A stretch of 64,000 nt of DNA from Gemmatimonadaceae bacterium (GTDB taxonomy: Bacteria > Gemmatimonadota > Gemmatimonadetes > Gemmatimonadales > Gemmatimonadaceae): assembly GCA_025358925.1 (NCBI GenBank), contig JANYHT010000039.1, forward strand, positions 1 to 64,000. The letters are read 5' to 3'. Each line of letters opens with the position of its first letter. Position 1 is the stretch's first letter. Positions 49,745 to 59,252 of the stretch are shown one piece after another. Under the pieces are notes generated by a model that saw only the letters and a list, made by a program, of their open reading frames with translations, was not told the origin of the DNA and did not search any database. The translations under genes were made by a program, and so were the position numbers.

Positions 49745-51147
49745 GTCGGCTTAGGCGCGGCGATGCCAACGGTGCGTTGCAGAACATCACTCAATGTACG
49801 TACGCCGATGACGCGCATGTCACCGGGAATACGACGTGGCATTGCGCGATCCGAGAGAAACGCTTGCGTCATGCCCAGTTTGGCCGCTTCGGAAAGGCGG
49901 CGTTCGACTTGTGAGACCGGACGCACTTCACCACCTAAGCCTAACTCGCCGAGAAAAATCGCGTGGGCCGGGAGGGGCCGATCAACCACACTGGAGGCGA
50001 TCGCCGCCACCACGGCAAGATCAACAGCAGGCTCTTGCACGCGCATGCCGCCAACGATATTGCAGAAGACGTCCAGTTGCGCGCACGAAAAGCCACCACG
50101 CTTATCGAGTACCGCGAGCAGTAATGCGAGGCGACGCGAATCAATACCACTCGCCACCCGTTGCGGCGTACCGAAGCCAGCACGTGCGGCAAGTGCCTGC
50201 ACTTCGACTAACACCGGTCGTGTGCCTTCCATCAGCGCGCACACGGCGCTGCCACTTGCCACATCTCGACGATCACCAACAAACAGCGCCGACGGATTTT
50301 CGACCGGAACTAGTCCACTCGGCACCATGCGAAAGACACCAATCTCATCGACGGACCCAAAGCGGTTCTTAGTTGCGCGCAAAATGCGATGTTCGAGTGT
50401 CCCATCGCCTTCGAAATACAACACAGTGTCGACGATGTGTTCGAGCGTTTTCGGACCAGCGATGCCGCCATCCTTCGTGACGTGACCAATAACAAATACT
50501 GTGGTGCCCGAATCTTTCGCGAAGCGCATGAGACGCGCGGCGCATTCGCGCACTTGTCCGACATTACCTGGTGCCCCTTCGAGCAGCTCGGTGTGTACGG
50601 TTTGAATGGAATCAATAATGAGCGCGCCGAGTGCTTCGCCGCTGTGTGCGCCGCTGCTGGCGGTGGCGAGAATTGTTTCGAGCGACGTTTCGGTGAGGAG
50701 TTCAACGCCTGTTGCATCTTCGCTGAGCCGATCCGCACGCAGCTTCACCTGCAACGCTGATTCTTCGCCAGACACGTAGAGCGTGGGATGACCGCCCGCT
50801 TCAAGTCGCGCCGCCACTTGCAGGAGGAGTGTGCTCTTGCCGATGCCCGGCTCACCGCCAACGAGCACCATACTGCCTGGGACGATGCCGCCGCCTAAAA
50901 CAAAATCGAATTCGTCCAGACCAGTCTTCCAGCGATGCGTCTCCGCACCCGTGACGTTGCCGAGTTGCACGACGTTCCCGATAACGCCCGATTGCGCGCG
51001 GGCAGCGGATCGCTTGCTGGTGACAACGACGGCCACTGTTTCTTCAGCCAGCGTGTTCCATGCGTTGCAGCGTTCACACCGCCCTGCCCACTTCGGGAAT
51101 TCCGCGCCGCAGTCCGTGCAGCGATACACCGTACGCGCTCTCGCCAT
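49741..51147 (-). CDS. radA: DNA repair protein RadA
   Basis: RadA is a RecA-like, hexameric motor that extends branches during recombination. The 468-residue protein has the N-terminal zinc finger CTDCGAEFPKWAGRCERC, Walker A GGEPGIGKSTLL, the RadA motif KNRFGS and a C-terminal Lon-like domain (GGMRVQEPAVDLAVVAAI). It overlaps the dnaB stop by one base, so replication and repair genes are coupled here. Confidence 0.97.
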   Translation of the reverse strand: MARARTVYRCTDCGAEFPKWAGRCERCNAWNTLAEETVAVVVTSKRSAARAQSGVIGNVVQLGNVTGAETHRWKTGLDEFDFVLGGGIVPGSMVLVGGEPGIGKSTLLLQVAARLEAGGHPTLYVSGEESALQVKLRADRLSEDATGVELLTETSLETILATASSGAHSGEALGALIIDSIQTVHTELLEGAPGNVGQVRECAARLMRFAKDSGTTVFVIGHVTKDGGIAGPKTLEHIVDTVLYFEGDGTLEHRILRATKNRFGSVDEIGVFRMVPSGLVPVENPSALFVGDRRDVASGSAVCALMEGTRPVLVEVQALAARAGFGTPQRVASGIDSRRLALLLAVLDKRGGFSCAQLDVFCNIVGGMRVQEPAVDLAVVAAIASSVVDRPLPAHAIFLGELGLGGEVRPVSQVERRLSEAAKLGMTQAFLSDRAMPRRIPGDMRVIGVRTLSDVLQRTVGIAAPKPT

Positions 51148-52622
51148 CAGTACGGCGGACCAGAATCGTCGGGTGCCCTGACCAATTTCGGACCACCAAA
51201 ATCATTCGGCGGTTGGCGACTGGAGAAGTTGTCAAAGCGCGTGTACTGCTTATGGAAGAACAATCGGATGTTGCCAATCGGACCATTTCGCTGCTTGCCG
51301 ATGATAATCTCCGCTTTGCCTTCGAGCGTTGGGTCTTTCAGACGACCGGTCTCGTCGCGCTCGGCGTACACTTCTTGGCGAAAGATGAACATGATCACGT
51401 CGGCGTCTTGTTCGATGGCGCCTGATTCGCGCAGATCGGACAGCTGCGGACGTCCTTTGTCGTCACCGGTGCGTTGTTCCGGCGCACGCGATAGCTGCGA
51501 GAGCGCGATGACGGGCACTTTCAATTCTTTCGCGAGCGCTTTGAGGCCGCGGGAAATTTGTGAAACCTCTTGTTGACGATTTTCAGAGTTCGATGGGCCG
51601 CTCATCAGCTGCAGATAGTCGACCATGACGAGGCCGATATTGTGCTCGGCCTTCAGTCGACGCGCCTTTGCGCGCATTTCAAGAAGCGTGATGCCGGGCG
51701 TGTCGTCGATGAAAATGGGTGCATGACTGAGAATACCTGCGGCTTGTGCCAACCGCGGCATCGATTCATCGAGAGCCCTACCACCTTTACGCAGCGCCTG
51801 CGCGTCGATGAGGGCTTCGCTCGCGAGCATGCGCTGTACCAACGACTCTTTACTCATCTCTAACGAGAAAAACGCCACGCCTGTTTTGGCGGTGATCGCG
51901 GCGTGCTGCGCGATGTTCAGCGTGAATGCGGTTTTCCCCATCGATGGACGTGCTGCGACAATGACAAGATCGGCCGGTTGAAAGCCCGACGTGAGACTAT
52001 CCAGTTCGTGGAATCCACTGGGCACGCCCGTGATCGCGGACTCACGTTGTGCGAGTAATTCAAGCCGCTCCATCGCCGGCCAAAGCAACTCTTTGATGCG
52101 CGAGAAACCGCTGCGCTCTTTCGACTGCCCAAGCTCGAAAATGCGAGACTCTGCGATGTCGAGCAACTTTGCGGCCTCAGTACGTCCTTCAAACGCCTCA
52201 CCAACAATTTCTGTCGACACTTCAATGAGCCGACGCAACAGCGCTTTTTCTTTGACGATACGCGCGTGGTATTCGACGTTGGCGACGGTGGGCACAGCAT
52301 CAAGCAAGAACGCGAGATATTCGCGCCCACCAGAACCCTCTAATTCACCGCGACGATCGAGTTCGTCCGCGAGCGTGAGCGGATCAACGGCACCACCACG
52401 CTCTGTTATCGAAAACATTGCGCGGAACAGGCGGCGATGACCTTCGCGGTAGAACATTGTGTCGTCCACATGTTCGGCGGCGCGCAGGGCGGCGTCCGCA
52501 TCGAGGAGCATGGCGCCCAGTACCGCTTGCTCCGCTTCCTCCGACCACGGCGGACGACGTTCTTTGTACGGATCGCGCGTGGCTGGGAGTGCCGACTGAA
52601 TGGGCACCGGAAGATTTGTCAT
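51147..52622 (-). CDS. dnaB: Replicative DNA helicase
   Basis: DnaB is the hexameric helicase at the replication fork. The 491-residue protein has the N-terminal domain (PPWSEEAEQAVLGAMLLD), linker helix region, Walker A AARPSMGKTAFTLN, and later VDYLQLM, SRGLKALAKELKVPVIALSQLSR split by ordinary residues, and the arginine finger region. No intein is present. The gene follows the UDG gene by 12 bases. Confidence 0.97.
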   Translation of the reverse strand: MTNLPVPIQSALPATRDPYKERRPPWSEEAEQAVLGAMLLDADAALRAAEHVDDTMFYREGHRRLFRAMFSITERGGAVDPLTLADELDRRGELEGSGGREYLAFLLDAVPTVANVEYHARIVKEKALLRRLIEVSTEIVGEAFEGRTEAAKLLDIAESRIFELGQSKERSGFSRIKELLWPAMERLELLAQRESAITGVPSGFHELDSLTSGFQPADLVIVAARPSMGKTAFTLNIAQHAAITAKTGVAFFSLEMSKESLVQRMLASEALIDAQALRKGGRALDESMPRLAQAAGILSHAPIFIDDTPGITLLEMRAKARRLKAEHNIGLVMVDYLQLMSGPSNSENRQQEVSQISRGLKALAKELKVPVIALSQLSRAPEQRTGDDKGRPQLSDLRESGAIEQDADVIMFIFRQEVYAERDETGRLKDPTLEGKAEIIIGKQRNGPIGNIRLFFHKQYTRFDNFSSRQPPNDFGGPKLVRAPDDSGPPY

Positions 52623-52634
52623 GACAGTCGCAAG

Positions 52635-53666
52635 CTATTCGCTGGCTGCGCTGCGCAGCGACTCTGCGCGAGACGCATCGAGAACGCGACGCGCCAGTTT
52701 CACATCATCCCACGTTGGACGCTTCCACGCTTCGTTGCGGAGCAGCGCCGCGGGATGGTATGTGACAATGAGTGGAATGCCGTGAAATGCGTGCAGTTGA
52801 CCGCGGAGCTTGCCGATGGGCGTGGTAGTTTGCAACAATGTTTGTGCTGCAAAACGACCGAGCGCGAGAATGACGCGCGGTTTGATGAGCTCCAGTTGAC
52901 GTATGAGGTATGGCTGGCACGCGTGTACTTCGTCTGGCAACGGATCGCGATTCATCGGTGGTCGATGTTTCAACACATTGCAAATGAACACGTCGTTGCG
53001 TTCGAGTTGAATGGCGCCGAGAATCTTGGTAAGCAACCCACCGGCCTCGCCGACGAATGGTCGTCCTTGCTCATCCTCGCTCGCGCCAGGTGCTTCGCCT
53101 ACACACACGAAATCAGCAAACGGATTCCCTTCACCGGGCACGGCGTGCTTCGCGCTGGTATGCAATGCGCAGCGCTTACACTGGCGCGCCGATCCGGCGA
53201 CCTCGTCGAGTGTTTGCAATGTCGTGACGTGCGGGGCGACCTGCGCAGCATGGTCGTCTGCAGCCGCATGCATCACGTGAAGACCAATCGGTAGTTCGAG
53301 TGCACTCAACCATGCGGGGACTTGGACGTCGGCGCGCGCACGTAGCGGTAGCGCCGCCGACGTTGGCGCCACAACGGACTCCGACGCGGATTCAGGCTGT
53401 ATCAACACGTCACGCCAATTACTGGTGACGGACGCATCAAAACGCACGCTGGGTTGCGGTGTCGGCACGATCGGCACGATCGCTGGTTCGATTGGCGCAA
53501 CTGGCTCAGCACGCCCCACGGTCGCCGGTTTCGGCGCGCTCTTTACGTCTTTGGCGCCAATCATCGACATCAAATCGTCGACGGACATCGCGTCCAACAC
53601 TAATTCCGATTCCCCAAGCTCGCGACGCTGTTCGAGGTAGCGCCGGAGCCGATCTTTAGCGTCCAC
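52635..53666 (-). CDS. Uracil-DNA glycosylase, family 4-like, with long N-terminal region
   Basis: A 343-residue glycosylase that removes uracil from DNA. The catalytic part starts near residue 160: cluster cysteines in CKRCALH, GEAPGASEDEQGRPFVGEAG, CNVLKHRPPMNRDP, a fourth cysteine in DEVHAC and YHPAALLRN. These fit the 4Fe-4S-containing family 4. The first 150 residues are low in complexity, rich in Pro, Val and Ala, and of unknown role. Start is GTG at 53666. It lies between rpoZ and dnaB. Confidence 0.92.
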   Translation of the reverse strand: MDAKDRLRRYLEQRRELGESELVLDAMSVDDLMSMIGAKDVKSAPKPATVGRAEPVAPIEPAIVPIVPTPQPSVRFDASVTSNWRDVLIQPESASESVVAPTSAALPLRARADVQVPAWLSALELPIGLHVMHAAADDHAAQVAPHVTTLQTLDEVAGSARQCKRCALHTSAKHAVPGEGNPFADFVCVGEAPGASEDEQGRPFVGEAGGLLTKILGAIQLERNDVFICNVLKHRPPMNRDPLPDEVHACQPYLIRQLELIKPRVILALGRFAAQTLLQTTTPIGKLRGQLHAFHGIPLIVTYHPAALLRNEAWKRPTWDDVKLARRVLDASRAESLRSAASE

Positions 53667-53715
53667 GACGCACGTTCCCTACGCGCACGTGCGCCTCTTG
53701 GAACGTGCCGTGACG

Positions 53716-53922
53716 TCAGGGGGTGCGACGACGTGGCATGACTTTGTAGTCAATTTCGCCACTTGCGAGCTCTTCGAGCGCGCGCGTCGTGAGCTTCTTC
53801 TCGTGGATGGAACGATCACGCGGAAATTCGTTCAGCACGCGCGCGAATTTCGCTGCGATGAGAACGCTGAGATACTTGTTGGTTGCGTGCTTTGAGACAT
53901 CGCCGGGCGTAAAAACCTGCAT
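53716..53922 (-). CDS. rpoZ: RNA polymerase omega subunit
   Basis: Omega helps assemble RNA polymerase. The 68-residue protein has NKYLSVLIAAKFARVLN and KLTTRALEELASGEI, the two family markers. It starts three bases after the gmk stop, the common gmk-rpoZ order. It is short but complete. Confidence 0.92.
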   Translation of the reverse strand: MQVFTPGDVSKHATNKYLSVLIAAKFARVLNEFPRDRSIHEKKLTTRALEELASGEIDYKVMPRRRTP

Positions 53923-53925
53923 AAG

Positions 53926-54573
53926 TCACTCGCCTTTGCTGTAAACGTTGATTTCCTGTTCGAGCTGCGCGATCAGCGCCTCAACCTGCGCCTCCACCGC
54001 GTGCACCCGATCGTGCCGCAACCCCTCGGCATCGACAATGGCGCCCACCTGATCTACCGCACGTTCTAATTCGTCGTTCACCACCACGTAGTGATAGCGT
54101 CCCACCTCACCAAGCTCGGCGCGAGCGTTTCGAAGTCGCGTGAGCAGTCGTTCTCTGTTTTCACTTTTTCGACCCGCCAATCGCAACTTCAACACCTCGC
54201 CGGACGGCGGCAAGACGAATACCAACACCGTGTCTGGAAACGCCGCAGCGAACTGTCGCGCTCCCTGTACATCAATATCCATCAACACGTGTTGTCCGGC
54301 GGCGAGCACGCGGCGCACTTCACTGCGCAGCGTACCATAATAGCACCCGTGCACCTCGGCCCATTCGGCGAATTCACCAGCGTCGCGTGCCCGCTCAAAC
54401 TCGCTCGTGCTGAAGAACCGATAATCACGCCCCTCGACCTCTCCGTCACGGGGGGGACGCGTGGTGCAACTTACAGAATAACCCACATCCGGCCTTCTCT
54501 CCAGCAATCGACGAGCGATTGTTGTTTTGCCTCCGCCAGATGGAGCGGACAGGATGACCGGAAATGGACTCAT
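53926..54573 (-). CDS. gmk: Guanylate kinase
   Basis: Gmk phosphorylates GMP to GDP. The 215-residue protein has the P-loop SAPSGGGKTTIAR, the GMP-binding SCTTRPPRDGEVEGRDY, and LMDIDVQGARQ. The C-terminal 20 residues are a charged helix. The ATG overlaps the yicC stop. Confidence 0.97.
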   Translation of the reverse strand: MSPFPVILSAPSGGGKTTIARRLLERRPDVGYSVSCTTRPPRDGEVEGRDYRFFSTSEFERARDAGEFAEWAEVHGCYYGTLRSEVRRVLAAGQHVLMDIDVQGARQFAAAFPDTVLVFVLPPSGEVLKLRLAGRKSENRERLLTRLRNARAELGEVGRYHYVVVNDELERAVDQVGAIVDAEGLRHDRVHAVEAQVEALIAQLEQEINVYSKGE

Positions 54574-55448
54574 TCGAGGTTCTCGACTTGTTCGCGAATA
54601 CGTTCCAGCTCCTCTTTCACGCTGACCACATCGTGTAAGATAGTAGCATCCGCACCCTTGCTGCCGGTCGTATTGGCTTCGCGAAGCATCTCCTGGAGTA
54701 GAAAACCCAATCGTTTACCGACCGCGTCGCCCGCTGCGCGCTGCTGCAGTGCGTCACGGAAGGCTGCGATATGAGCGCGAAATCGGTCCATTTCTTCGCT
54801 GATATCCAACCGATCCGCGAGTATGGCGATTTCCTGCGCCAGCCGTTGTTCGTCGATCGCTAGGCCGTCGGTGAGCTCCTTCACGGAGGCGCGCAAGCGG
54901 TCGCGTTGCGCCACAATGCGGGTGGGCGCGCGTTCGGTAATCCGCGCCAAAGCGCCCGCCACAATATCGAGGCGTTGTAGCAGCACGTCAGCCAATCGCG
55001 CGCCCTCGTCGTCGCGTGTTCGCGACAAAGCATCCAACGCGCGATCGACGATGGCGACAAGCTCCGTTGCGGTGCCGGCATCCTCGTCTTCACGCGGCAC
55101 CGCGATGACGTCTGGCATGCGGAGAACTGCGGCGATATCAACGCCACCATCAAGTCCGTGTTGCATTTGCAACGAACGCAGTTGCGCGACGACGTCTCCG
55201 AAACGCGCGTTGTCAATGATCGACGCTGCGCCAGGCACCCGCTCCAGCCGCGCGGTGAGCGTCACGTGTCCACGGCTCACCTTGAGGCGCATCGCCTCAC
55301 GCACGTCAACCTCCCAACGCGAATACGCGCTCGGCAACTTGATGCTGGGTGAGAAGAAGCGGTGATTAACCGTGCGCACTTCAACGCTCACGCGCGCGGT
55401 TCCAACGATGCCATCTGCTTGGCCGAAGCCCGTCATTGACCGAATCAT
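54570..55448 (-). CDS. yicC: YicC/YloC family endoribonuclease
   Basis: A 292-residue protein of the YicC/YloC family, members of which are endoribonucleases acting in RNA decay. It begins MIRSMTGFGQA, has VEVRTVNHRFF, and ends with the DUF1732 region FLLQEMLREANTTGSKG. The yicC-gmk-rpoZ order is widely conserved. Upstream, 61 bases separate it from the TonB-plug gene. Confidence 0.95.
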   Translation of the reverse strand: MIRSMTGFGQADGIVGTARVSVEVRTVNHRFFSPSIKLPSAYSRWEVDVREAMRLKVSRGHVTLTARLERVPGAASIIDNARFGDVVAQLRSLQMQHGLDGGVDIAAVLRMPDVIAVPREDEDAGTATELVAIVDRALDALSRTRDDEGARLADVLLQRLDIVAGALARITERAPTRIVAQRDRLRASVKELTDGLAIDEQRLAQEIAILADRLDISEEMDRFRAHIAAFRDALQQRAAGDAVGKRLGFLLQEMLREANTTGSKGADATILHDVVSVKEELERIREQVENLE

Positions 55449-55509
55449 GTGCGCGGCAATGAAACTCGGGGCGCGAGCAACGTCAATTGCGACGCGTCCT
55501 CACGCGCGA

Positions 55510-57468
55510 TCAGTTGGCGAACTCCCAACGCACCCCGTACATCTGCACGGCTGGCGGCATTGTGAGCCCGGGCACTTGCTCATAGTCGCCGCCCGTCAGG
55601 TTGCGATATTGATAGAAAATGGACGCGCGTTGAATACGAATTTGCAGCATACCTGTAAGTACCTGCGACGCTTGCGTAAATCGGACGTCTTGCACGCCTT
55701 TGGTGTCGACGCCAAAGTAGAAGGGCACGGGATCGCGTTGCTCGTAAATGAATCGCGCGTTAATGCCAAACTGTCCTTTGGGAAACTTTGAGAGCCAGTT
55801 GCTTACCATCGACAGTTCGGTTCGAACATGCAATTGCGGACGTCCGTACTGCGATCCGTTCCACTTGACCGCTTGCACATCCAGACTCACGTCTTTGTAA
55901 AGCGGTCCACGAATACTTCCGAGCACGCCCGTGGCTGCGTTGGCCGGTAGTTGGATAGACCGTACGGCAAACAGCGACGGCGAATTGAACACGGTGGCTC
56001 CCTCCCGCACAACGCCCCCGCCAAACCAAAGTCCAACGACGTGAACGGCGCCTTCTGCACGAGTGGTGCTGAATGACGGTCGCTCGGTCGTATTCGACGG
56101 TGCGCGATTGCTCTGCGCTGCCGTGAGCACAAGCCACGAGCGCGGTTCAACGCGGGCAAATAGATCGATACCGGTGGTCGAGTCGAGACCGCGATGCTCG
56201 ACGAATGCCCCGAAGTTAAAACCGGCAAGTCCGTAACCGAGTCGCAGTGCCGGTGCGTGAAACCACGTACCGCGAGTTGGACGCGCTCGATCGGTGACGG
56301 ACCATTCGTAACGCGACGCGCGATAGCCAACGGCCACGATCTGCTGTGTGATGGATCCAATCGTATCCGCTCTGGCGAGCGTTTTCCCGGTGTCCGCCTT
56401 GACCGCGGTGTCGCGAATACCGTCTAATCGCGTTCGTACGATGCCTAACATGGCCTGCGACCAAAAACCGCGCAGCGTATCGCCGTAACCAACGCGCACG
56501 TACGCATCACGCCGAGCGCCCTTGAATGCGGGTAACGCAACAAAGCCCTCGCGTGCTGTTTGCGGATCACGGTCGCGCGCCGTTGACGTGCCGTACAAAT
56601 CGACGCTAAATCGTCGTCGAGACCAACCAAGCCGCAGGTTGATCACTTGCTGATTGCCATCTCCTGCGCTGCGCCGTGTACCTGACGTGCTAAATGCTGA
56701 CACCTGCCCGGACTGCGTCGCGAGCTGCTGTGCGCCTACTTGAAAAATTGCGCCATTGCGGTAACGACGCGCAAAGAGCGCGCGAAATGCATTGGTGTTG
56801 AGATCACCCGTGAAGATGTCCGCACGCGTATACGGCGTAATGCTCCGCACGGTCCAACTACGCAGCCAGACGCGCACTTCGCCTGCGGCGCGCTCGATGA
56901 CTAAGTCGTCGAGTGTCCAAAGGGGAATGTCATCAAGATCAAGTGCACCACTGTTTCGTATTTCAGGCGCGTCCATCTCCACGCCGTCAATAAAAATGCG
57001 GATGCGTGCAAAGTCACCGTGCATGGACGCCGCGTGAATGCCGACGAGCCATCCCGAGCGAAACGTGGTGACACCGGGCACATGGTCAAGCAGATCTGCG
57101 AGATTGATTGCGCCCGACGAGAGAATTTGCTCTCGCGTGAAGTGCAATCGATTGCTCACATCGATGGCGCGTGGACTTTCGAATTGGGCCATGGGCGCGC
57201 GCAGCGTATCGGCCAACCGTGCGCGCGCCGCGCTGTCAATGCGCGTTTGTACCCGTGCTTGCGCGAGTGAGTCTGCGCGCGCCGACACCGGTGTCGGTAC
57301 CGGCACGGCGATGGTCACGGTGTCTTTGCGAAGTGTATCGACCGGCGGCTTCTTTTTCGTTGTATCCGCGCGCACTTGTGCCTTCAGACCCTGTGCACCG
57401 CCGAGGACGAGAAACGCACAAAGCCACCATGTGGTGCGTCGTACGTTTCCACTCAATGCGCGCTTCAC
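55510..57468 (-). CDS. TonB-plug-domain outer-membrane protein
   Basis: A 652-residue exported protein. A signal peptide ends near GLKAQ (about residue 31). A Lys/Pro/Thr/Asp-rich spacer to about residue 95 follows, then a plug-like domain (LHFTREQILSSGAINLADLL, DHVPGV, RIRIFIDGVEMDAP, LDDLVIERAAGEV) and about 430 residues of alternating strand pattern ending MYGVRWEFAN. No TonB box was recognised and the barrel is shorter than in typical receptors. Start is GTG at 57468, with GAAGAG upstream; TTG at 57474 is possible. Ligand unknown. It follows pepA closely. Confidence 0.75.
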   Translation of the reverse strand: MKRALSGNVRRTTWWLCAFLVLGGAQGLKAQVRADTTKKKPPVDTLRKDTVTIAVPVPTPVSARADSLAQARVQTRIDSAARARLADTLRAPMAQFESPRAIDVSNRLHFTREQILSSGAINLADLLDHVPGVTTFRSGWLVGIHAASMHGDFARIRIFIDGVEMDAPEIRNSGALDLDDIPLWTLDDLVIERAAGEVRVWLRSWTVRSITPYTRADIFTGDLNTNAFRALFARRYRNGAIFQVGAQQLATQSGQVSAFSTSGTRRSAGDGNQQVINLRLGWSRRRFSVDLYGTSTARDRDPQTAREGFVALPAFKGARRDAYVRVGYGDTLRGFWSQAMLGIVRTRLDGIRDTAVKADTGKTLARADTIGSITQQIVAVGYRASRYEWSVTDRARPTRGTWFHAPALRLGYGLAGFNFGAFVEHRGLDSTTGIDLFARVEPRSWLVLTAAQSNRAPSNTTERPSFSTTRAEGAVHVVGLWFGGGVVREGATVFNSPSLFAVRSIQLPANAATGVLGSIRGPLYKDVSLDVQAVKWNGSQYGRPQLHVRTELSMVSNWLSKFPKGQFGINARFIYEQRDPVPFYFGVDTKGVQDVRFTQASQVLTGMLQIRIQRASIFYQYRNLTGGDYEQVPGLTMPPAVQMYGVRWEFAN

Positions 57469-57478
57469 GGACAACTCT

Positions 57479-58957
57479 TCAACGTGCGTGTGCGCGAACG
57501 ATTTCTACAAACGTGCCGACTGGCGTACCGGTGGGTCCCTTCGGAATCCATCCAAGATCGGTCTGCGAATATGCAGTGCCCGCCACATCGAGATGCACCC
57601 ATGGATATCCGTCAACGAATTCCTGCAGGAATAACGCCGCCGTGATGGAGCCCGCCGCACGTCCACCCGTGTTCTTCAAATCAGCGACCTCTGATTTGAT
57701 CTGATCTTTATACTCGTCCCACATTGGCATTGGCCACCCGCGCTCACCAGCACGTTCACCAGCCGAGAGCACGCGATCTACGGCCGACTGATCGGAGCCA
57801 AAGACGCCAACGGCGCCACTGCCAAGCCCGATTACAATTGCACCGGTGAGCGTTGCCGCATCAATCGCGATGGCCGGATGAAACCGTTTTGCAAAGACCA
57901 AGAGGTCCGCCAGCACCAGTCGACCTTCGGCGTCGGTGTTGATAACCTCAATAGTCTTGCCATTCGATGCACGCACCACGTCACCCGGCTTCACGGCGGT
58001 GCCCGACACCATGTTGGTGGTAGAACCAATGATGCCCACTACGTTCACCGGGGGCTTCAGTCGTCCAATTGCTTCCATGGCGCCCATCACGCCACCTGCG
58101 CCCGACATATCGTATTTCATCCACTCCATGTCGGGCGCCGGCTTGATTGAAATTCCACCGCTGTCAAAGCAGAGTCCTTTGCCGATGAGCACGACGGGCT
58201 GCGCATCGACCGCGCCGCCACGGTACTCGAGCACAACCAACTTTGGTTCTTCGGGAGTTCCTTGCGCAACAGATAAAAACGACCCCATGCCTTCATGCGT
58301 CATCTCGGCGCGACCCAATACGGTCAGTGTCATACCGTGGCGAGCCGCAATCTCGCGACCGACTTCGACAAAGGTGTCCGGCGTGCAATAATTGCCCGGC
58401 ATCATACCGAGGCGCTTCGCAATGGCCTGCCCCTCAGCGACTGCGACTCCCGCGTCGAAAGACGTGCGGGCCGCGTCGGAATCGGACATAAAGATGGTCG
58501 CGTTCGCCAACGTGGCTCGCTGCTCTTTCTCGGCGACCGGCGCTCGAAGATCGCGATACTCCCAACTGCCGGCCGCAGCGCCAAGCGCCATACCTTCGAT
58601 TGCTTCGCCATCGGCATCAGGTAATAAGACGTGCATCGCGCCGGTGCCCAACTTCACCGCCTGACGTGCAGCAATCGCGGTTGCGCGTCGCGCGGTCGCA
58701 CGCGTGAGCGCCACACTGCCACGACCCACTAGCAACACGCGCAGTGCGCCCGAATCACCGCCAACCAGCAACAGCGTCTCGTCACGCGCCCCACGAAAAT
58801 CTCGTCGCGCAATTGTGCGGGCCATCGCGCCGCCAAGATTGGCGTCGATGGCCACCAACGGCGCAGTCATCAGGGGATTTTGCGGCAGAATGACAACCAA
58901 GAGCGGTGTGTCGGTGTCTGCGGGACTAGCGTAACTGGCGTGGAGGGAAAGCGACAT
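57479..58957 (-). CDS. pepA: Leucyl aminopeptidase (M17)
   Basis: PepA removes N-terminal residues from peptides using two metal ions. The 492-residue protein has a variable N-terminal domain and the M17 catalytic domain: GKGLCFDSGGISIKP, MKYDMSGAGGVMG and the signature NTDAEGRLVLAD, with metal-binding Asp and Glu, and catalytic Lys and Arg. No signal peptide is seen, so it is cytosolic. A 173-base gap to the tRNA upstream holds a hairpin. Confidence 0.96.
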   Translation of the reverse strand: MSLSLHASYASPADTDTPLLVVILPQNPLMTAPLVAIDANLGGAMARTIARRDFRGARDETLLLVGGDSGALRVLLVGRGSVALTRATARRATAIAARQAVKLGTGAMHVLLPDADGEAIEGMALGAAAGSWEYRDLRAPVAEKEQRATLANATIFMSDSDAARTSFDAGVAVAEGQAIAKRLGMMPGNYCTPDTFVEVGREIAARHGMTLTVLGRAEMTHEGMGSFLSVAQGTPEEPKLVVLEYRGGAVDAQPVVLIGKGLCFDSGGISIKPAPDMEWMKYDMSGAGGVMGAMEAIGRLKPPVNVVGIIGSTTNMVSGTAVKPGDVVRASNGKTIEVINTDAEGRLVLADLLVFAKRFHPAIAIDAATLTGAIVIGLGSGAVGVFGSDQSAVDRVLSAGERAGERGWPMPMWDEYKDQIKSEVADLKNTGGRAAGSITAALFLQEFVDGYPWVHLDVAGTAYSQTDLGWIPKGPTGTPVGTFVEIVRAHAR

Positions 58958-59081
58958 GCGAGTGAGGGTTGGGAGAGTGTCGGCGTCCGGACGACGGAAT
59001 GTCGCGTCACGGCGTGAAAGTTAGTAGGATGCCGAAAGCGTCGTGTACTCGATGCGGGTCACATGGCGTACTCCAATGCAA

Positions 59082-59115
59082 CGCGCCCGATCCACATTGC
59101 TGTGAACCGGGCGCG
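59082..59115 (-). terminator. Hairpin downstream of tRNA-Asn
   Basis: CGCGCCCG and CGGGCGCG form an eight-pair outer stem; inside, CACA and TGTG pair around a TTGC tetraloop, with a 3x3 internal loop. It lies 16 bases past the tRNA 3-prime end in the direction of transcription. Only a short T-containing stretch follows. A terminator or processing stem for the tRNA transcript is likely. Confidence 0.5.
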
Positions 59116-59130
59116 TGTTGGTGCGATGCA

Positions 59131-59202
59131 CTGGGGCGGGAGGAGTCGAACCTCCAACCACTCGATTAACAGTCGAGCGCTCTGCCATTGAGCTACACCC
59201 CA
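59131..59202 (-). tRNA. tRNA-Asn (anticodon GTT)
   Basis: A complete 72-base cloverleaf on the minus strand. The acceptor TGGGGTG pairs with CGCCCCA (one T-G pair), D stem GCTC/GAGC, anticodon stem CTCGA/TCGAG with loop CTGTTAA (anticodon GTT), and T stem GGAGG/CCTCC with loop TTCGACT. The discriminator is G and CCA is not encoded. A spurious short frame on the same strand overlaps it and should be ignored. Confidence 0.97.
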
Positions 59203-59252
59203 TCGGAACGGCAGTAGTGCCTGCTGCGATGCAAGGTAAAAGCGCGCTAGAG

